NCBI RefSeq assembly: GCF_004799645.1
Contig: NZ_CP031305.1
Location: 1,240,001-1,304,000, forward strand
DNA: 64,000 nt
Direction of reading: 5' to 3'
Origin: Natronorubrum bangense
GTDB taxonomy: Archaea > Halobacteriota > Halobacteria > Halobacteriales > Natrialbaceae
Under the pieces are notes generated by a model. That model was not told the DNA's origin. It saw nothing but the letters and a program-made list of their open reading frames with translations, and ran no database searches. A program made the translations under genes and the position numbers. The first letter of the stretch is position 1; every line of letters begins with the position of its first letter. Of the stretch, positions 40,861-49,842 are shown piece by piece.

Positions 40861-41086
40861 CGTTTCTCACCCCACACAGCGCATGCGTGACGTCCCACCC
40901 AGCGGCGTCGAATGCCCATGCTGGCACTGCGTTCGCCGGTGAAAAGAGCCCATCGGTCCCTCCGACTCGAGCGAAACGGTGTGGGTGTCGAGTTGAAACA
41001 CGTTGTTTGACCATGGCCCAGCGCTCGAGAAGAAACGGAGAACATGGCACCAAAAAACATAAACAGTGTATGACATCAGCGACAGT

Positions 41087-41278
41087 ATGGATCACGCTAC
41101 CTGGTTTCTCGCCGCAATCACGTTCCTGTTGGCAGCGGTCGTCTTCGAAATGGGGGACGGAAACACGCCTACAGTGATCGTCGTTCCCGTTCTCATCTTT
41201 TTGTACGGAATCCCGGTCTATCTGGTTGGCGCTATCGTGACCGAGTTCGTCAAAGCTGGCAGCGATAGCAACAACTGA
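41087..41278 (+). CDS. Small two-helix membrane protein
   Basis: A 63-residue protein with two membrane helices (about 5-22, then VIVVPVLIFLYGIPVYLVGAI) and a polar tail. ATG 41087 has an AT-rich element (AAAAAACATAAAC) about 30 nt before it, which fits a leaderless start. The downstream palindromic element at 41272-41331 begins at its last codons. Function unknown. Confidence 0.55.
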   Translation: MDHATWFLAAITFLLAAVVFEMGDGNTPTVIVVPVLIFLYGIPVYLVGAIVTEFVKAGSDSNN

Positions 41279-41331
41279 AACTGGTTGCACACCGATCGCA
41301 CAGCTGTCGTGCGATTGGGTGCGCACTGACG
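41272..41331. repeat. Palindromic intergenic element, copy A
   Basis: The core ATCGCAC-agctgtc-GTGCGAT is flanked by CAACTGAAAC on one side and GCGCACTGACG on the other. It is repeated in inverse orientation at 62584-62638, with one core mismatch and the flanks partly conserved. The core forms a 7-bp hairpin that extends through GCACACC/GGGTGC. It resembles a REP-like dispersed repeat. Confidence 0.65.
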
Positions 41332-41486
41332 ATCAGTGGCTACTATAGTGAGCACAGACGCGCTCCGTGCCCCACAGAATGTGAGTCTGTTCAGTTCGTG
41401 GGTCGACAGCTGTCTCTCCTCGAGCAACGGCGGCTAAAAATACGGCGACCAGTACGTTATTCACATGGATTGTGGTAGCACCTCAT

Positions 41487-41891
41487 ATGGAAGACGAGGC
41501 TATCGACCCAGCACTCGCGGAGGAGTTACACAGCGTCTGCCGGACAGCCGTCGGTGACGAACTTCGCAGTATTACCTACTTTACTGAAGACGATGTCGAG
41601 CAAGTGTATCTCAGATCGGATCTCGATCGAACGGCCGACCTCGTCGGCTTTGCCGATCATGAACGACTCGGCTTTCACGGCCAGTCGGCGTATCGCAACA
41701 CCCAACTCGGCGAGTATCAGGCCACGATTCGGATGTTCGAAAACGGCTACCTCTCGCGGGTGATCCGTGGGCCCCACGGCGTCTGGGTGACGACCGATCC
41801 CATGTCGATGGAGCGATTCGAAGAGCTCACGAGCGCACTCGCGGTGGTCCTCGACGAGTTTGCAGACGGCGTCGATGCCGACGGCGCGTAG
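41487..41891 (+). CDS. DUF7522 family protein
   Basis: A 134-residue soluble alpha-beta protein. It matches the pattern of the haloarchaeal DUF7522 family: LHSVCRTAVGDELRSITYFTEDDVEQVYLRSDL, then ERLGFHGQSAY, then YQATIRMFENGYLSRVIRG. No catalytic motif or partner is known. ATG 41487 is used over the earlier in-frame start at 41472, which would add five non-conserved residues. Its stop is adjacent to the convergent ACT-domain gene. Confidence 0.78.
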   Translation: MEDEAIDPALAEELHSVCRTAVGDELRSITYFTEDDVEQVYLRSDLDRTADLVGFADHERLGFHGQSAYRNTQLGEYQATIRMFENGYLSRVIRGPHGVWVTTDPMSMERFEELTSALAVVLDEFADGVDADGA

Positions 41892-42395
41892 CTACTGAAT
41901 TTCGATTTTCCGGACGAACTCGAGGTTGCGAATCGCGGTGATCGCCTCGCCAGAGAGTTCCTGATCCGTGATCAGGTAGAGTCGTGGCTCGTCGGTAAAC
42001 TCCGGGTCCTCGCTGATCGTCTGGCGGATCGAGATCTCGTGCTCTGCGAGCGTGCCGGTGATCGTTGCGACGATGCCAACCTGCTCGGCGTTGTCGACCG
42101 CGATCGAAAGAACCGTCAGGTCGAGCACTGGTGCGAGGTCCATCAGGCTCGGCACCTGTGAGATGTTCTGGAAAATCCGCCGCAGTTCGGGGTCCTCGAG
42201 GATGACATCGGTCGTCGAGTCGACGACCCGGCGGTCGACACCGATCTCGCGGGCGATTCCCGTGTTCGGGATTTCGATCCCGCCGGAAACGACACGGCCG
42301 TCATCGTTGACCGAGAACCCACGCTCCAACAGGAGCCGAATAACCGCCTGCTGGCTCGGCGACCCCTCGAACTTCTCCATGATCTCGTCAAACAT
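41892..42395 (-). CDS. Helix-turn-helix/ACT-domain regulatory protein
   Basis: The 167 residues contain an N-terminal helical region that looks like a winged helix (QQAVIRLLLERGFSV, then IAREIGVDRRVVDSTTDVIL) and a C-terminal ACT domain (about 92-165, LSIAVDNAEQVGIVATITGTLAEHEISIRQ). ACT domains bind amino acids and other small ligands. The layout suggests an amino-acid-responsive regulator. The gene ends back to back with 41487. Confidence 0.85.
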   Translation of the reverse strand: MFDEIMEKFEGSPSQQAVIRLLLERGFSVNDDGRVVSGGIEIPNTGIAREIGVDRRVVDSTTDVILEDPELRRIFQNISQVPSLMDLAPVLDLTVLSIAVDNAEQVGIVATITGTLAEHEISIRQTISEDPEFTDEPRLYLITDQELSGEAITAIRNLEFVRKIEIQ

Positions 42396-42545
42396 TCGTT
42401 GTCGAACATATGCGGGCTACCCTATAATGATCGGTGATCGGTCCCGCCGTTCGTCTCGGCGCTGGTCGATCACTGTCGATGCGACAGTATCCTCAACAGT
42501 CTGTCTGACGGACGATTTTTGACCGTCCGAACAGTAGCGGCGTCC

Positions 42546-43256
42546 ATGCGCGCACTCCAGACCTGTGATTTCTGTGGCGCCGACGCCGTCGGCACCTTCG
42601 AGGTCATCCCGCCCGAACTCAAGCCGACGGATACCGAACAGCGTCGTGTCGTGCTCTGTCCCGACTGCAAAGCCCGCCTCGAGGACCTCCTCGGGCCACT
42701 GCTCGCGCGTCTCGATGCCGACAGCGCCGGTGAACCAGCCAAAACAACACCGGAGCGGACCGACGATCACGCGGTGCGATCGATGACTCCAGAGTCGGCT
42801 GTCGGTGCTGCCCGTGAAGCCACCACAGTCGAGGAACGTGCCACCGCCACAGCCGACTCGAACGAGAGCGAGAGCCAGACGCCGACGTCATCGAACGACA
42901 ACGCCGACGACGCGGGCACACACGCCACGCCGGCACTCGAGAGCGGGATCACGTTCGACTCCGCAGGCACACGCGACGACGGGGAGACAAGCGATCCAGC
43001 GGAGCCAACAGCTGCGGACGACTCGAGCGACGACACAGCCGAGGAGTCGGTGAGCCAGAAACAGCGGCCGCCAGCGGGCTACGGCAAGGTCATCCGACTG
43101 CTCCAGAACCGAGAGTTCCCGATGGCCCGCAGCGCCGTCGAGGGACTGGCCGCCGGGGCCTACGACCTCGAGTCCCACGAGGTCGACGCGATCATCGAGC
43201 ATGCGCTCGAGGACGGCGAGTTCGTCGAAGAACGCGGCCAACTGCAACGGCCGTAA
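42546..43256 (+). CDS. Zinc-finger protein with acidic linker
   Basis: A 236-residue protein with three parts. Residues 1-55 hold a CxxC...CxxC zinc-binding motif (CDFCGADAVG, then VVLCPDCKARL). Residues 60-160 are a Ser/Thr/Asp/Glu-rich disordered linker. Residues 165-236 form a helical, winged-helix-like C-terminal part (GYGKVIRLLQNREFPMARSAVEG). I do not recognise a named family; such two-domain proteins are typical of haloarchaea. A nucleic-acid-binding or regulatory role is an inference. Confidence 0.72.
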   Translation: MRALQTCDFCGADAVGTFEVIPPELKPTDTEQRRVVLCPDCKARLEDLLGPLLARLDADSAGEPAKTTPERTDDHAVRSMTPESAVGAAREATTVEERATATADSNESESQTPTSSNDNADDAGTHATPALESGITFDSAGTRDDGETSDPAEPTAADDSSDDTAEESVSQKQRPPAGYGKVIRLLQNREFPMARSAVEGLAAGAYDLESHEVDAIIEHALEDGEFVEERGQLQRP

Positions 43257-43329
43257 GGAGGTCGTCGCATCGCTGTGCCCGTACATCGGGAGCGAAACAT
43301 ATTCCTGGTGGTTATTCTATTATTCATGA

Positions 43330-44586
43330 GTGTTCGGATCAGTTTCACTAGATGCGGGAATAGTGCTCTTCGCCGCGGTGCTCGGCGTTGTGCTCGTGTT
43401 GTACGGGCTGTCGGCGCTCTGGTGGCTGTTCGAAGTCGTCGTGTTATCGCGAGGCTGGCGACGCGACAGCGAATTCGAGTGGGGGCTCGAGGACGTGCAG
43501 ATACGGATCCTTACGGTCGACGCCGAACAGGTCGTTCAGGGAACCGTCGATACAGTTCCCGACGCAATCGACGACGTGCGTGTCATCGCCGAAAAACCGA
43601 TGCAGATCGACGGCGCGACGGTCCACGTCGTCCCGGACTCGTTCGAGTGTGCGGCGACGAACAAGGGCCGTGCACTCGAGTGGGCCAGTCGAACGCTCTC
43701 CTGTGAGCGTGAGTACGTCTGTTATCTCGACGAGGACACGCTGGTAACCGAGTTCACCGGAGTGCCCGATGCGGACATCGTGCAGTTCACCGAGCGGCCG
43801 GTCTACACCGGCTCGTGGCTCGCCTACTGCTGTGAGGTGTTCCGTGTCGGCTACCAGTTCGAGCAGTTCGGCTTTCACCGGCTCCGGTATCCACTCTACG
43901 CGTGGGGTGGCGGCGTGGCCATCCGGTCCAGCCTCGAAGACCAACTCGGCTGGGACGTCGAGACGATTACGGAGGACACCAACTTCGTGTGGCGAGCTGC
44001 CCGCAAATACGACGTGACGTTTCGAGTCGTCGACACGCGCTTTCGGAACCAGGCACCACCGTCACTGAAAGCGATGTTCAGACAGCGACGCCGCTGGATT
44101 TCCGGCTCACTACGAGATGACGGTATTCTCCCGCTGTCCTATCGGCCGCTGTATTTTACTCGAGTGTTCGCCTGGGCCTGCTCGCCGGCAATTCCGATAG
44201 CGCTGCTTGTGAGCCCGTTCATGCCCGGCACAGTGGCTCTTCCGTCCGTCCTCGATCCGTTGTCGATACTGCTCGGCGTGGTGCTCGTCGTCTACATATG
44301 CTGTGGGCTCTGGGCGTATCGGATGCGGCCGCTTCTGTGGCCAGTCTTTATGCTCGCAACGCCGATCGCGGTCGTCCTCCATGCCGTTGGGGCGGCCTGG
44401 GGCGTTCTCTCGCCGGTCGATGAGTTCGAGGTCACGGAAAAAGTCACTCCGACGACGCTCGAATCAGTGCATCCGTCCCTCGAGAACGGTGACATCGCGG
44501 CCCACAACGGTACCGAGCGGCTGTTAGGTGACAGGGAATCGCGTTCCGACGAAGCCGACATCGAGCAGCCACTGGTCCAAAAGTAG
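43330..44586 (+). CDS. Membrane-bound family 2 glycosyltransferase
   Basis: A 418-residue GT2-type enzyme. One N-terminal helix (about 12-35) is followed by the catalytic domain with the metal-binding YLDEDTLV near 135, a second acidic motif ITEDTNFVWRAA and the processive-type QRRRWISG. Three to four C-terminal helices follow from about residue 285. The layout fits enzymes such as beta-mannosyltransferases or polysaccharide synthases. The sugar and acceptor are not readable. The GTG start at 43330 is the first in-frame candidate, but an internal GTG at 43363 is also possible. Confidence 0.82.
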   Translation: MFGSVSLDAGIVLFAAVLGVVLVLYGLSALWWLFEVVVLSRGWRRDSEFEWGLEDVQIRILTVDAEQVVQGTVDTVPDAIDDVRVIAEKPMQIDGATVHVVPDSFECAATNKGRALEWASRTLSCEREYVCYLDEDTLVTEFTGVPDADIVQFTERPVYTGSWLAYCCEVFRVGYQFEQFGFHRLRYPLYAWGGGVAIRSSLEDQLGWDVETITEDTNFVWRAARKYDVTFRVVDTRFRNQAPPSLKAMFRQRRRWISGSLRDDGILPLSYRPLYFTRVFAWACSPAIPIALLVSPFMPGTVALPSVLDPLSILLGVVLVVYICCGLWAYRMRPLLWPVFMLATPIAVVLHAVGAAWGVLSPVDEFEVTEKVTPTTLESVHPSLENGDIAAHNGTERLLGDRESRSDEADIEQPLVQK

Positions 44587-44612
44587 CGCCACCACGCAAC
44601 TCGACGAGCGAA

Positions 44613-45200
44613 CTACAGCGTGCCTTTCGTACTCGGCGTATCCGTCCGTCGCTCGTCGACCTGGGTCGCGTCGTCGAGCGTCCGGGCAAGCGTTTTGAAC
44701 AGCGCCTCGACCTCGTGATGGGCGTTCTCACCGGTGACCTCGAGATGAACCGTCAGCCCGGCGTGCATCGCCAGCGACTCGACGAAGTGACGGGCCATAT
44801 CACTCGTGAACTCGCCGATCTGTTCCTGTGAGAATTCGCCGTCGAAGTAGAATCGAGGCCGCCCGCTGACGTCGACGACCGCGCCGGCGACGGCTTCGTC
44901 CAGTGGCACCTGCCGATCGGCGTAGCGGACGATGCCCGCCCGGTCGCCGAGCGCGTCGTCGATTGCCTCCCCGAGGACGATGGCGACGTCCTCGACCGTG
45001 TGATGGTCGTCGATCTCGAGGTCCCCATCACAGTCCACAGTGAGATCGAACAGTCCGTGTTTGGCAAACGCCGTCAACATGTGATCGAAAAAGCCGATCC
45101 CAGTATCGACGTCGGCAACGCCGTTGCCGTCGATTGCGACCGTGCACTCGATCGACGTCTCGCCCGTCTCGCGCGTGACAGTCGCGACTCGTTCGCTCAT
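44613..45200 (-). CDS. hisB: Imidazoleglycerol-phosphate dehydratase
   Basis: The sixth step of histidine biosynthesis: dehydration of imidazole-glycerol phosphate. The 195 residues include the metal-binding motifs [14 protein letters not shown] and [14 protein letters not shown] and the second-half motifs [15 protein letters not shown] and [18 protein letters not shown] 45200 is used ([15 protein letters not shown]). hisA, on the same strand at 48979, is in the same pathway but separated by trkH and ppaC. Confidence 0.96.
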   Translation of the reverse strand: MSERVATVTRETGETSIECTVAIDGNGVADVDTGIGFFDHMLTAFAKHGLFDLTVDCDGDLEIDDHHTVEDVAIVLGEAIDDALGDRAGIVRYADRQVPLDEAVAGAVVDVSGRPRFYFDGEFSQEQIGEFTSDMARHFVESLAMHAGLTVHLEVTGENAHHEVEALFKTLARTLDDATQVDERRTDTPSTKGTL

Positions 45201-45493
45201 GTCGGATCGATGTCGCCGCCGGTACAAGGCGATTGCGCTCGCCGCCACGGCACCACCTGTGGGCGCAACGCGACCGCATCGTCCGCCAGCGGACCTGTAG
45301 CTGTGTTAGTAGTTCAATATGGAGATACTGTCTGAAAATCGTGTATAAAATTTTTAACGATCTCTCGAGCCGTTTCGAAAGATCGTCTCGAGAGCAAACG
45401 CGGGTCTAAAACGGACCGAAACGGAGCTAATGTTCGCCCCTTTATATGACGTGTGGGGAGAGTGTCTTGTGTACGAAGAGGAGACCTGAATCG

Positions 45494-45763
45494 ATGTCCA
45501 ATCACACCCCGCTTTCGAACGAATCGGTCACACCGTCTAGCCCCGAGGCAGACCGAAACGAGGAGCGGCGCTCTCACCGCGCCGTCCGCTCACTCAAAAG
45601 GCCACTGCAGTTCGTCTCCTTTTGGGTTGCAATCGCCCTTCCGTTTGTCTACCTGCCGCTTCTCACACGAGGGCTTGGCGATCCACAGGTAACCTTCAGC
45701 TTCCTCATGCTGCTTGCACTCAACGTCTTCGCACTCTACATCGGTCACGGCTACGGGGAGTGA
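45494..45763 (+). CDS. Small membrane protein upstream of trkH
   Basis: An 89-residue protein with a charged N-terminal half (SPEADRNEERRSHRAVRSL) and two hydrophobic helices (about 40-58 and 66-84). A possible TATA box, CCTTTATATGACG, lies about 50 nt upstream, and AGGAGAC precedes the ATG by 9 nt. This gene therefore seems to have a short leader with a Shine-Dalgarno site, unlike its leaderless neighbours. Family unknown. Confidence 0.6.
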   Translation: MSNHTPLSNESVTPSSPEADRNEERRSHRAVRSLKRPLQFVSFWVAIALPFVYLPLLTRGLGDPQVTFSFLMLLALNVFALYIGHGYGE

Positions 45764-45862
45764 CGGCACAATTGGGGACGATCGACAGTCGTTGATCGAC
45801 TATTTTGATTCTCTGGCTTTCGAACCGATTAATGCCTCTCCAATCACAGAGACAGATACGCG

Positions 45863-47392
45863 ATGACAGTACGTGTCGATTGGCGCTCAAGTTGTAGCCT
45901 CACTGGGACGGTCCTCAAGTGGCTCGCCGTCCCGCTTGCGGTGCCACTCGTCTTGGCGATACTCGATGGTGACAACCCCTTCCCGTTCGTGGCCGCAGTC
46001 GTGGCCACGGTCGCGGTCGGCGTCGCCCTCGAGCGACTAAGCGACGAGCAAGACCTCGAGCAGCGAGAGGCGTTCTTGATGGTTGCGCTGACGTGGCTCG
46101 GCGTCGCCGTTATCGGCGCGATTCCGTTCTATCTTACCGGCCTGGGATCCGATCCGAGCTCTGCGTTTGCGGCACCCGTCGGTGGCCTCGTCAACGCCCT
46201 CTTCGAGAGTATGAGTGGCCTCACGACGACCGGTGCGACGGTGATGAGCGGTTGGGATTTCGACAACCAGTCGCGTTCGATCTTGCTCTGGCGACAGCTG
46301 ATCCAGTGGCTCGGCGGCCTGGGTATCCTGATCGTTGCGATTGGTCTGCTCTCGAATCTGATGGTCGGTGGTGCACAGCTGATGGAGACCGAAACCCAGA
46401 CCAGAAACGTCCGCAAACTCCGGCCGCACCTCGACGAGACGGCTCGACTCATCTGGGGGCTGTACGTCGGCTTGACAGTGCTCGCCGCCGCCACCTTCTA
46501 CGCCCTCCATCTGCTCGGGCTGGCTCCTAATATGGATCTCTTTAATGCTGTCTCACACGCGCTGACGAGTGTCGCGACTGCGGGCTTCTCGCCGGAGCCC
46601 CAGAGCGCTGGTGCGTTCACACCGATCGTCCAGTGGGCCATCATTCCGTTTATGATCCTCGGCGCGACCAACTTCGTCCTGCTCTATTATATCACTCAGG
46701 GCGAGTTCCGACAACCGCTCGAATCCGAGGAGCTACGATTTTACCTCAGCGTGCTGGTGAGTTTTAGCGCGATCGTCGCGGCGATCATCTGGATCGATCC
46801 GGAGATCGATACAGGCCTCGAGCCGACGCTCAGACACGGGCTGTTCAACGTCGTCTCGCTGGTGACGACGACGGGGTATGCGTCGACCGACTTCGCGCTC
46901 TGGTCGTCCGGTGCAACGCACATGCTGTTTCTCAGCATGTTCATCGGCGGGATGGCAGGCTCGACGACCTGTTCGATCAAGTCCTTGCGCTGGCTGGTGA
47001 CGTTCAAGGCGTTCCGGCGCAACCTCTTTACCTCGATCCATCCGGAAGCAGTTCGGCCACTTCGTCTCGGCGACACCGTGGTCGATGAGGAGACGGTCCG
47101 AGATATCTACGCCTACGTTTTGCTGGCGATCATCATCTTCTTCCTGTTGACGATCTTCGTCGTCGTCGACGCCGCCCGCGCCAGCACGGCCGTCACGGAG
47201 TTCGAAGCGCTTGGTGCCTCCGCGTCGATCTTTCTCAATATCGGCCCCGCGTTTGGAATGGCCGGCCCGATGGACAACTACGCCGGCTTCCCCACCACCA
47301 CACGCGCCGTCATGATCGTCATGATGTGGGTCGGCCGCATCGAGATCATTCCCGTCCTCGTCCTGTTGACACCGGCGTTCTGGAAATCATGA
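45863..47392 (+). CDS. trkH: TrkH-type potassium uptake protein
   Basis: The 509-residue channel-like subunit of a Trk/Ktr potassium system, essential for the high cytoplasmic potassium of salt-in halophiles. Four pore repeats are seen; typical selectivity-filter segments are ESMSGLTTTGATVMSG, LTSVATAGFSP and SLVTTTGYASTDF. The last helix pair ends MMWVGRIEIIPVLVLL. The TrkA partner is not next to it; soluble TrkA-type domains are found only inside the SLC13 permease at 49843. Confidence 0.93.
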   Translation: MTVRVDWRSSCSLTGTVLKWLAVPLAVPLVLAILDGDNPFPFVAAVVATVAVGVALERLSDEQDLEQREAFLMVALTWLGVAVIGAIPFYLTGLGSDPSSAFAAPVGGLVNALFESMSGLTTTGATVMSGWDFDNQSRSILLWRQLIQWLGGLGILIVAIGLLSNLMVGGAQLMETETQTRNVRKLRPHLDETARLIWGLYVGLTVLAAATFYALHLLGLAPNMDLFNAVSHALTSVATAGFSPEPQSAGAFTPIVQWAIIPFMILGATNFVLLYYITQGEFRQPLESEELRFYLSVLVSFSAIVAAIIWIDPEIDTGLEPTLRHGLFNVVSLVTTTGYASTDFALWSSGATHMLFLSMFIGGMAGSTTCSIKSLRWLVTFKAFRRNLFTSIHPEAVRPLRLGDTVVDEETVRDIYAYVLLAIIIFFLLTIFVVVDAARASTAVTEFEALGASASIFLNIGPAFGMAGPMDNYAGFPTTTRAVMIVMMWVGRIEIIPVLVLLTPAFWKS

Positions 47393-47464
47393 GTGTGAAA
47401 AACACACGCACAGATCGGCTCGAGGGCGAAAATCCGGTTTCAGTGAGCGAGCGAAAAGACCTCA

Positions 47465-47475
47465 CTTTTTAAAAC
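47465..47475 (+). promoter_or_regulatory. TATA box of the pyrophosphatase gene
   Basis: CTTTTTAAAAC lies 21-31 nt before the ATG at 47496, consistent with a leaderless transcript. Confidence 0.6.
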
Positions 47476-47495
47476 TGTAGCCCGAGATAGCGACC

Positions 47496-48416
47496 ATGTC
47501 ACAGACCAAGTACGTCATCGGTCACCAGCAGCCGGACACGGACACGATCATCTCCGCGCTCGCGTGTGCGCGATTAAAACAGGCACAGGGCGAAGACGTC
47601 ATCGCCGCGCGAGCCGGCGAACTGAACCCAGAAACGCAGTTCGTCCTCGAGCGCTGGGACGTCGAGGAGCCGACGCTGCTCGAAGACGCCACGGACGAAC
47701 AGCTGATCCTCGTCGACCACAACGAACACAGCCAGACTGTCGAGGGCGCACGAGAGGCAGACGTCGTCGAGATCATCGACCACCACCGAATCGGTGACGT
47801 CGAAACGAGCAACCCGATTCGCTTCCGGAACGAGCCAGTCGGCTCGACTGCAACGATCCTTACGGGCCTCTACGACGAGGCCGACGTCGAGATCGACGAG
47901 CAGACCGCTGGGCTGCTGCTCAGCGGCCTGCTGAGCGACACCGTCGTCCTCCGCTCACCGACGACCACTGAGACCGACGAAGTCGTCGCCGAACGCCTCG
48001 CAGAGATCGCTGGCGTCGACTACGAGGAGTACGGCAAAGAACTGCTCAAACAGAAGAGCAAACTCGGCGAGAAAGAGCCTCGAGAGATGGTGCTTGGCGA
48101 CTTCAAGGAGTTCGAGTTCGGTAGCTACGACGTCGGCATTGGTCAGATCGAAACCGTCGAACCGGCTCCGGTGCTCGAGCAGCGCGATGCCGTTCTCGAG
48201 GCGATGGATGAAGTCGTCGCAGAGCGCGAGTACGACCTCCTCGTCTTGCTCGTCACGGACCTCCTCGAGGAAGAATCCACGGCGCTGATCGCCGGCGACC
48301 ACACCGACACCGTCGAAGCGGCCCTCGACACCACCGTTGAAGATCGCGAAGCCTTCCTGCCCGGCGTCATGTCCCGGAAAAAGCAGGTCGTCCCGCCGCT
48401 CGAGGACGCGTTCTGA
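47496..48416 (+). CDS. ppaC: Manganese-dependent inorganic pyrophosphatase
   Basis: A family II pyrophosphatase of the DHH superfamily that hydrolyses pyrophosphate to phosphate. The 306 residues carry the N-terminal metal motifs GHQQPDTDT and DHNE, the DHH motif IIDHHRIGDV, and the C-terminal DHHA2 region ending in SRKKQVVPPL. Length and motifs are complete. It has its own promoter after trkH. Confidence 0.94.
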   Translation: MSQTKYVIGHQQPDTDTIISALACARLKQAQGEDVIAARAGELNPETQFVLERWDVEEPTLLEDATDEQLILVDHNEHSQTVEGAREADVVEIIDHHRIGDVETSNPIRFRNEPVGSTATILTGLYDEADVEIDEQTAGLLLSGLLSDTVVLRSPTTTETDEVVAERLAEIAGVDYEEYGKELLKQKSKLGEKEPREMVLGDFKEFEFGSYDVGIGQIETVEPAPVLEQRDAVLEAMDEVVAEREYDLLVLLVTDLLEEESTALIAGDHTDTVEAALDTTVEDREAFLPGVMSRKKQVVPPLEDAF

Positions 48417-48601
48417 CGCAGTCGGTTCGAACTCGACTCTCGCGTCGGTCGCGCGATCGTCCGACCGCGTGACGACGACTCGGCTTTGTTTTTATCAGCA
48501 GATCGTTGCATGGGCTCATTGTTTAGATTGCCAGTCAAAACCAAGCAGAATGGCTGAAGCGCGCGTGTGCGAACTGATAAATGCCAGAATAGAAAACCAA
48601 G

Positions 48602-48609
48602 ATTTTTAA
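48602..48609 (+). promoter_or_regulatory. TATA box of the orphan AT-rich gene
   Basis: ATTTTTAA lies 24-31 nt before the ATG at 48633. It supports that ATG over the upstream one at 48615. Confidence 0.55.
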
Positions 48610-48632
48610 CATATATGGCGGATGGTAATAGT

Positions 48633-48896
48633 ATGAGTGTGTTGAAACAATTTTTCACAGATCACGAATGGCATCGGACTCGCGTGCAGAATTTTAAACG
48701 ATGTGTGGAAGACTGCAATCAGATGGCGCTAATTTCTGAACACGAGGATGGATTCTGTACGGAGCTTGAAATTCTCATTAAACCATCCTACTCTCTTACC
48801 GATGAGCTACGGCAAATGCTTCGCACAGACCGTGTGCGAATTTCGGATCTGCGAGTCGAGCAGTCATCCACGACACTCATCATTCACATTTTTTAA
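48633..48896 (+). CDS. AT-rich orphan small protein
   Basis: An 87-residue soluble protein with no recognised family: an N-terminal helical part (QFFTDHEWHRTRVQNFKR) and a strand-rich C-terminal part ending RISDLRVEQSSTTLIIHIF. The gene and its surroundings (about 48530-48900) are markedly richer in A and T than both neighbours, and the codon use is less GC-ending. This suggests recent acquisition. The start is chosen by TATA spacing. No mobility gene or repeat is seen beside it. Confidence 0.6.
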   Translation: MSVLKQFFTDHEWHRTRVQNFKRCVEDCNQMALISEHEDGFCTELEILIKPSYSLTDELRQMLRTDRVRISDLRVEQSSTTLIIHIF

Positions 48897-48978
48897 CTGG
48901 CTAATGAGATAGATCGTCTCTACTGCGCGTGGGTTTCACGGCTCACGCTAACCGACGAAACGGTCTCCCCGACTCCGA

Positions 48979-49722
48979 CTACTCGTCGACGGCAGCCTGC
49001 GCGTCCTCGAGCGTGAAGTTGCCCTCGTACAGCGCACTGCCGACGACCACCGCCGCCGCGCCGGTCTCCGCGAGCGCACGCACGTCCTCGAGGGTCGCGA
49101 CACCACCACTCGCGATGACCGGGATGTCGGTCGCCTCGACTAACTCCCGAACCGGTTCCGTTGCGACGCCCTCGAGTTGCCCCTCGACGTCGACGTTCGT
49201 AAAGAGGATCGCGGCCGCACCCAGATCCTCGTAGCGCTCGGCGGCCTCGATTGGCGTGATGCCCGCGCCTTCGGTCCAGCCCTCGACGACGACCTCGCCG
49301 TCTTTCGCGTCGAGGCTGACGACGACGCTTTCGGGGTGGGTTTCGCTGATTTCGGCGACGATGTCGGGGTTCTCGACGGCCGCTGTCCCGAGGATAACGC
49401 GGTCGAGGCCACGCTCGAGGAGGTCAATTGCGCCTTTGGCGGTCCGAATGCCGCCGCCGAGTTGGGTGGGGACGTCGACGGTCTCGAGGACGGCGTCGAT
49501 GGCGTCCGCATTCTGCCGTTCGCCCTCGAACGCCCCGTCGAGGTCGACGAGATGGAGCGACGACGCACCAGCGTCGATCCATCGCTGTGCGGCTTCGACC
49601 GGGTCGCCGTAGGTCTTCTCGGTGCCGCGTTCGCCCTGGACAAGTTGGACGACTTCGCCATCCTGGACGTCGACTGCGGGGATTACCTCGAACCCGTCGT
49701 GTGTGTTGGTGCTCATACTCAT
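48979..49722 (-). CDS. hisA: ProFAR isomerase
   Basis: The fourth step of histidine biosynthesis: isomerisation of the aminoaldose to the aminoketose (an Amadori rearrangement). The 247-residue TIM barrel shows VIPAVDVQDGEVVQL with the first catalytic Asp, LHLVDLDGAFEG, the phosphate-binding GGGIRT and the second-half DAKDGEVVVEGWTE and VIASGGVATLEDV. Starts at 49722 or 49716 are both possible; I use 49722. It is on the same strand as hisB. Confidence 0.95.
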   Translation of the reverse strand: MSMSTNTHDGFEVIPAVDVQDGEVVQLVQGERGTEKTYGDPVEAAQRWIDAGASSLHLVDLDGAFEGERQNADAIDAVLETVDVPTQLGGGIRTAKGAIDLLERGLDRVILGTAAVENPDIVAEISETHPESVVVSLDAKDGEVVVEGWTEGAGITPIEAAERYEDLGAAAILFTNVDVEGQLEGVATEPVRELVEATDIPVIASGGVATLEDVRALAETGAAAVVVGSALYEGNFTLEDAQAAVDE

Positions 49723-49842
49723 GTGCGCGCGTCGGACTCGAGTAAAGGCGACGGTTTCACGCAACAACCATCGGCCCAACACTGTTCGAATTCCGTGCAG
49801 AATTGTTACATGTTTCGGTACTGTGGACTCGGATGAGAGTGA

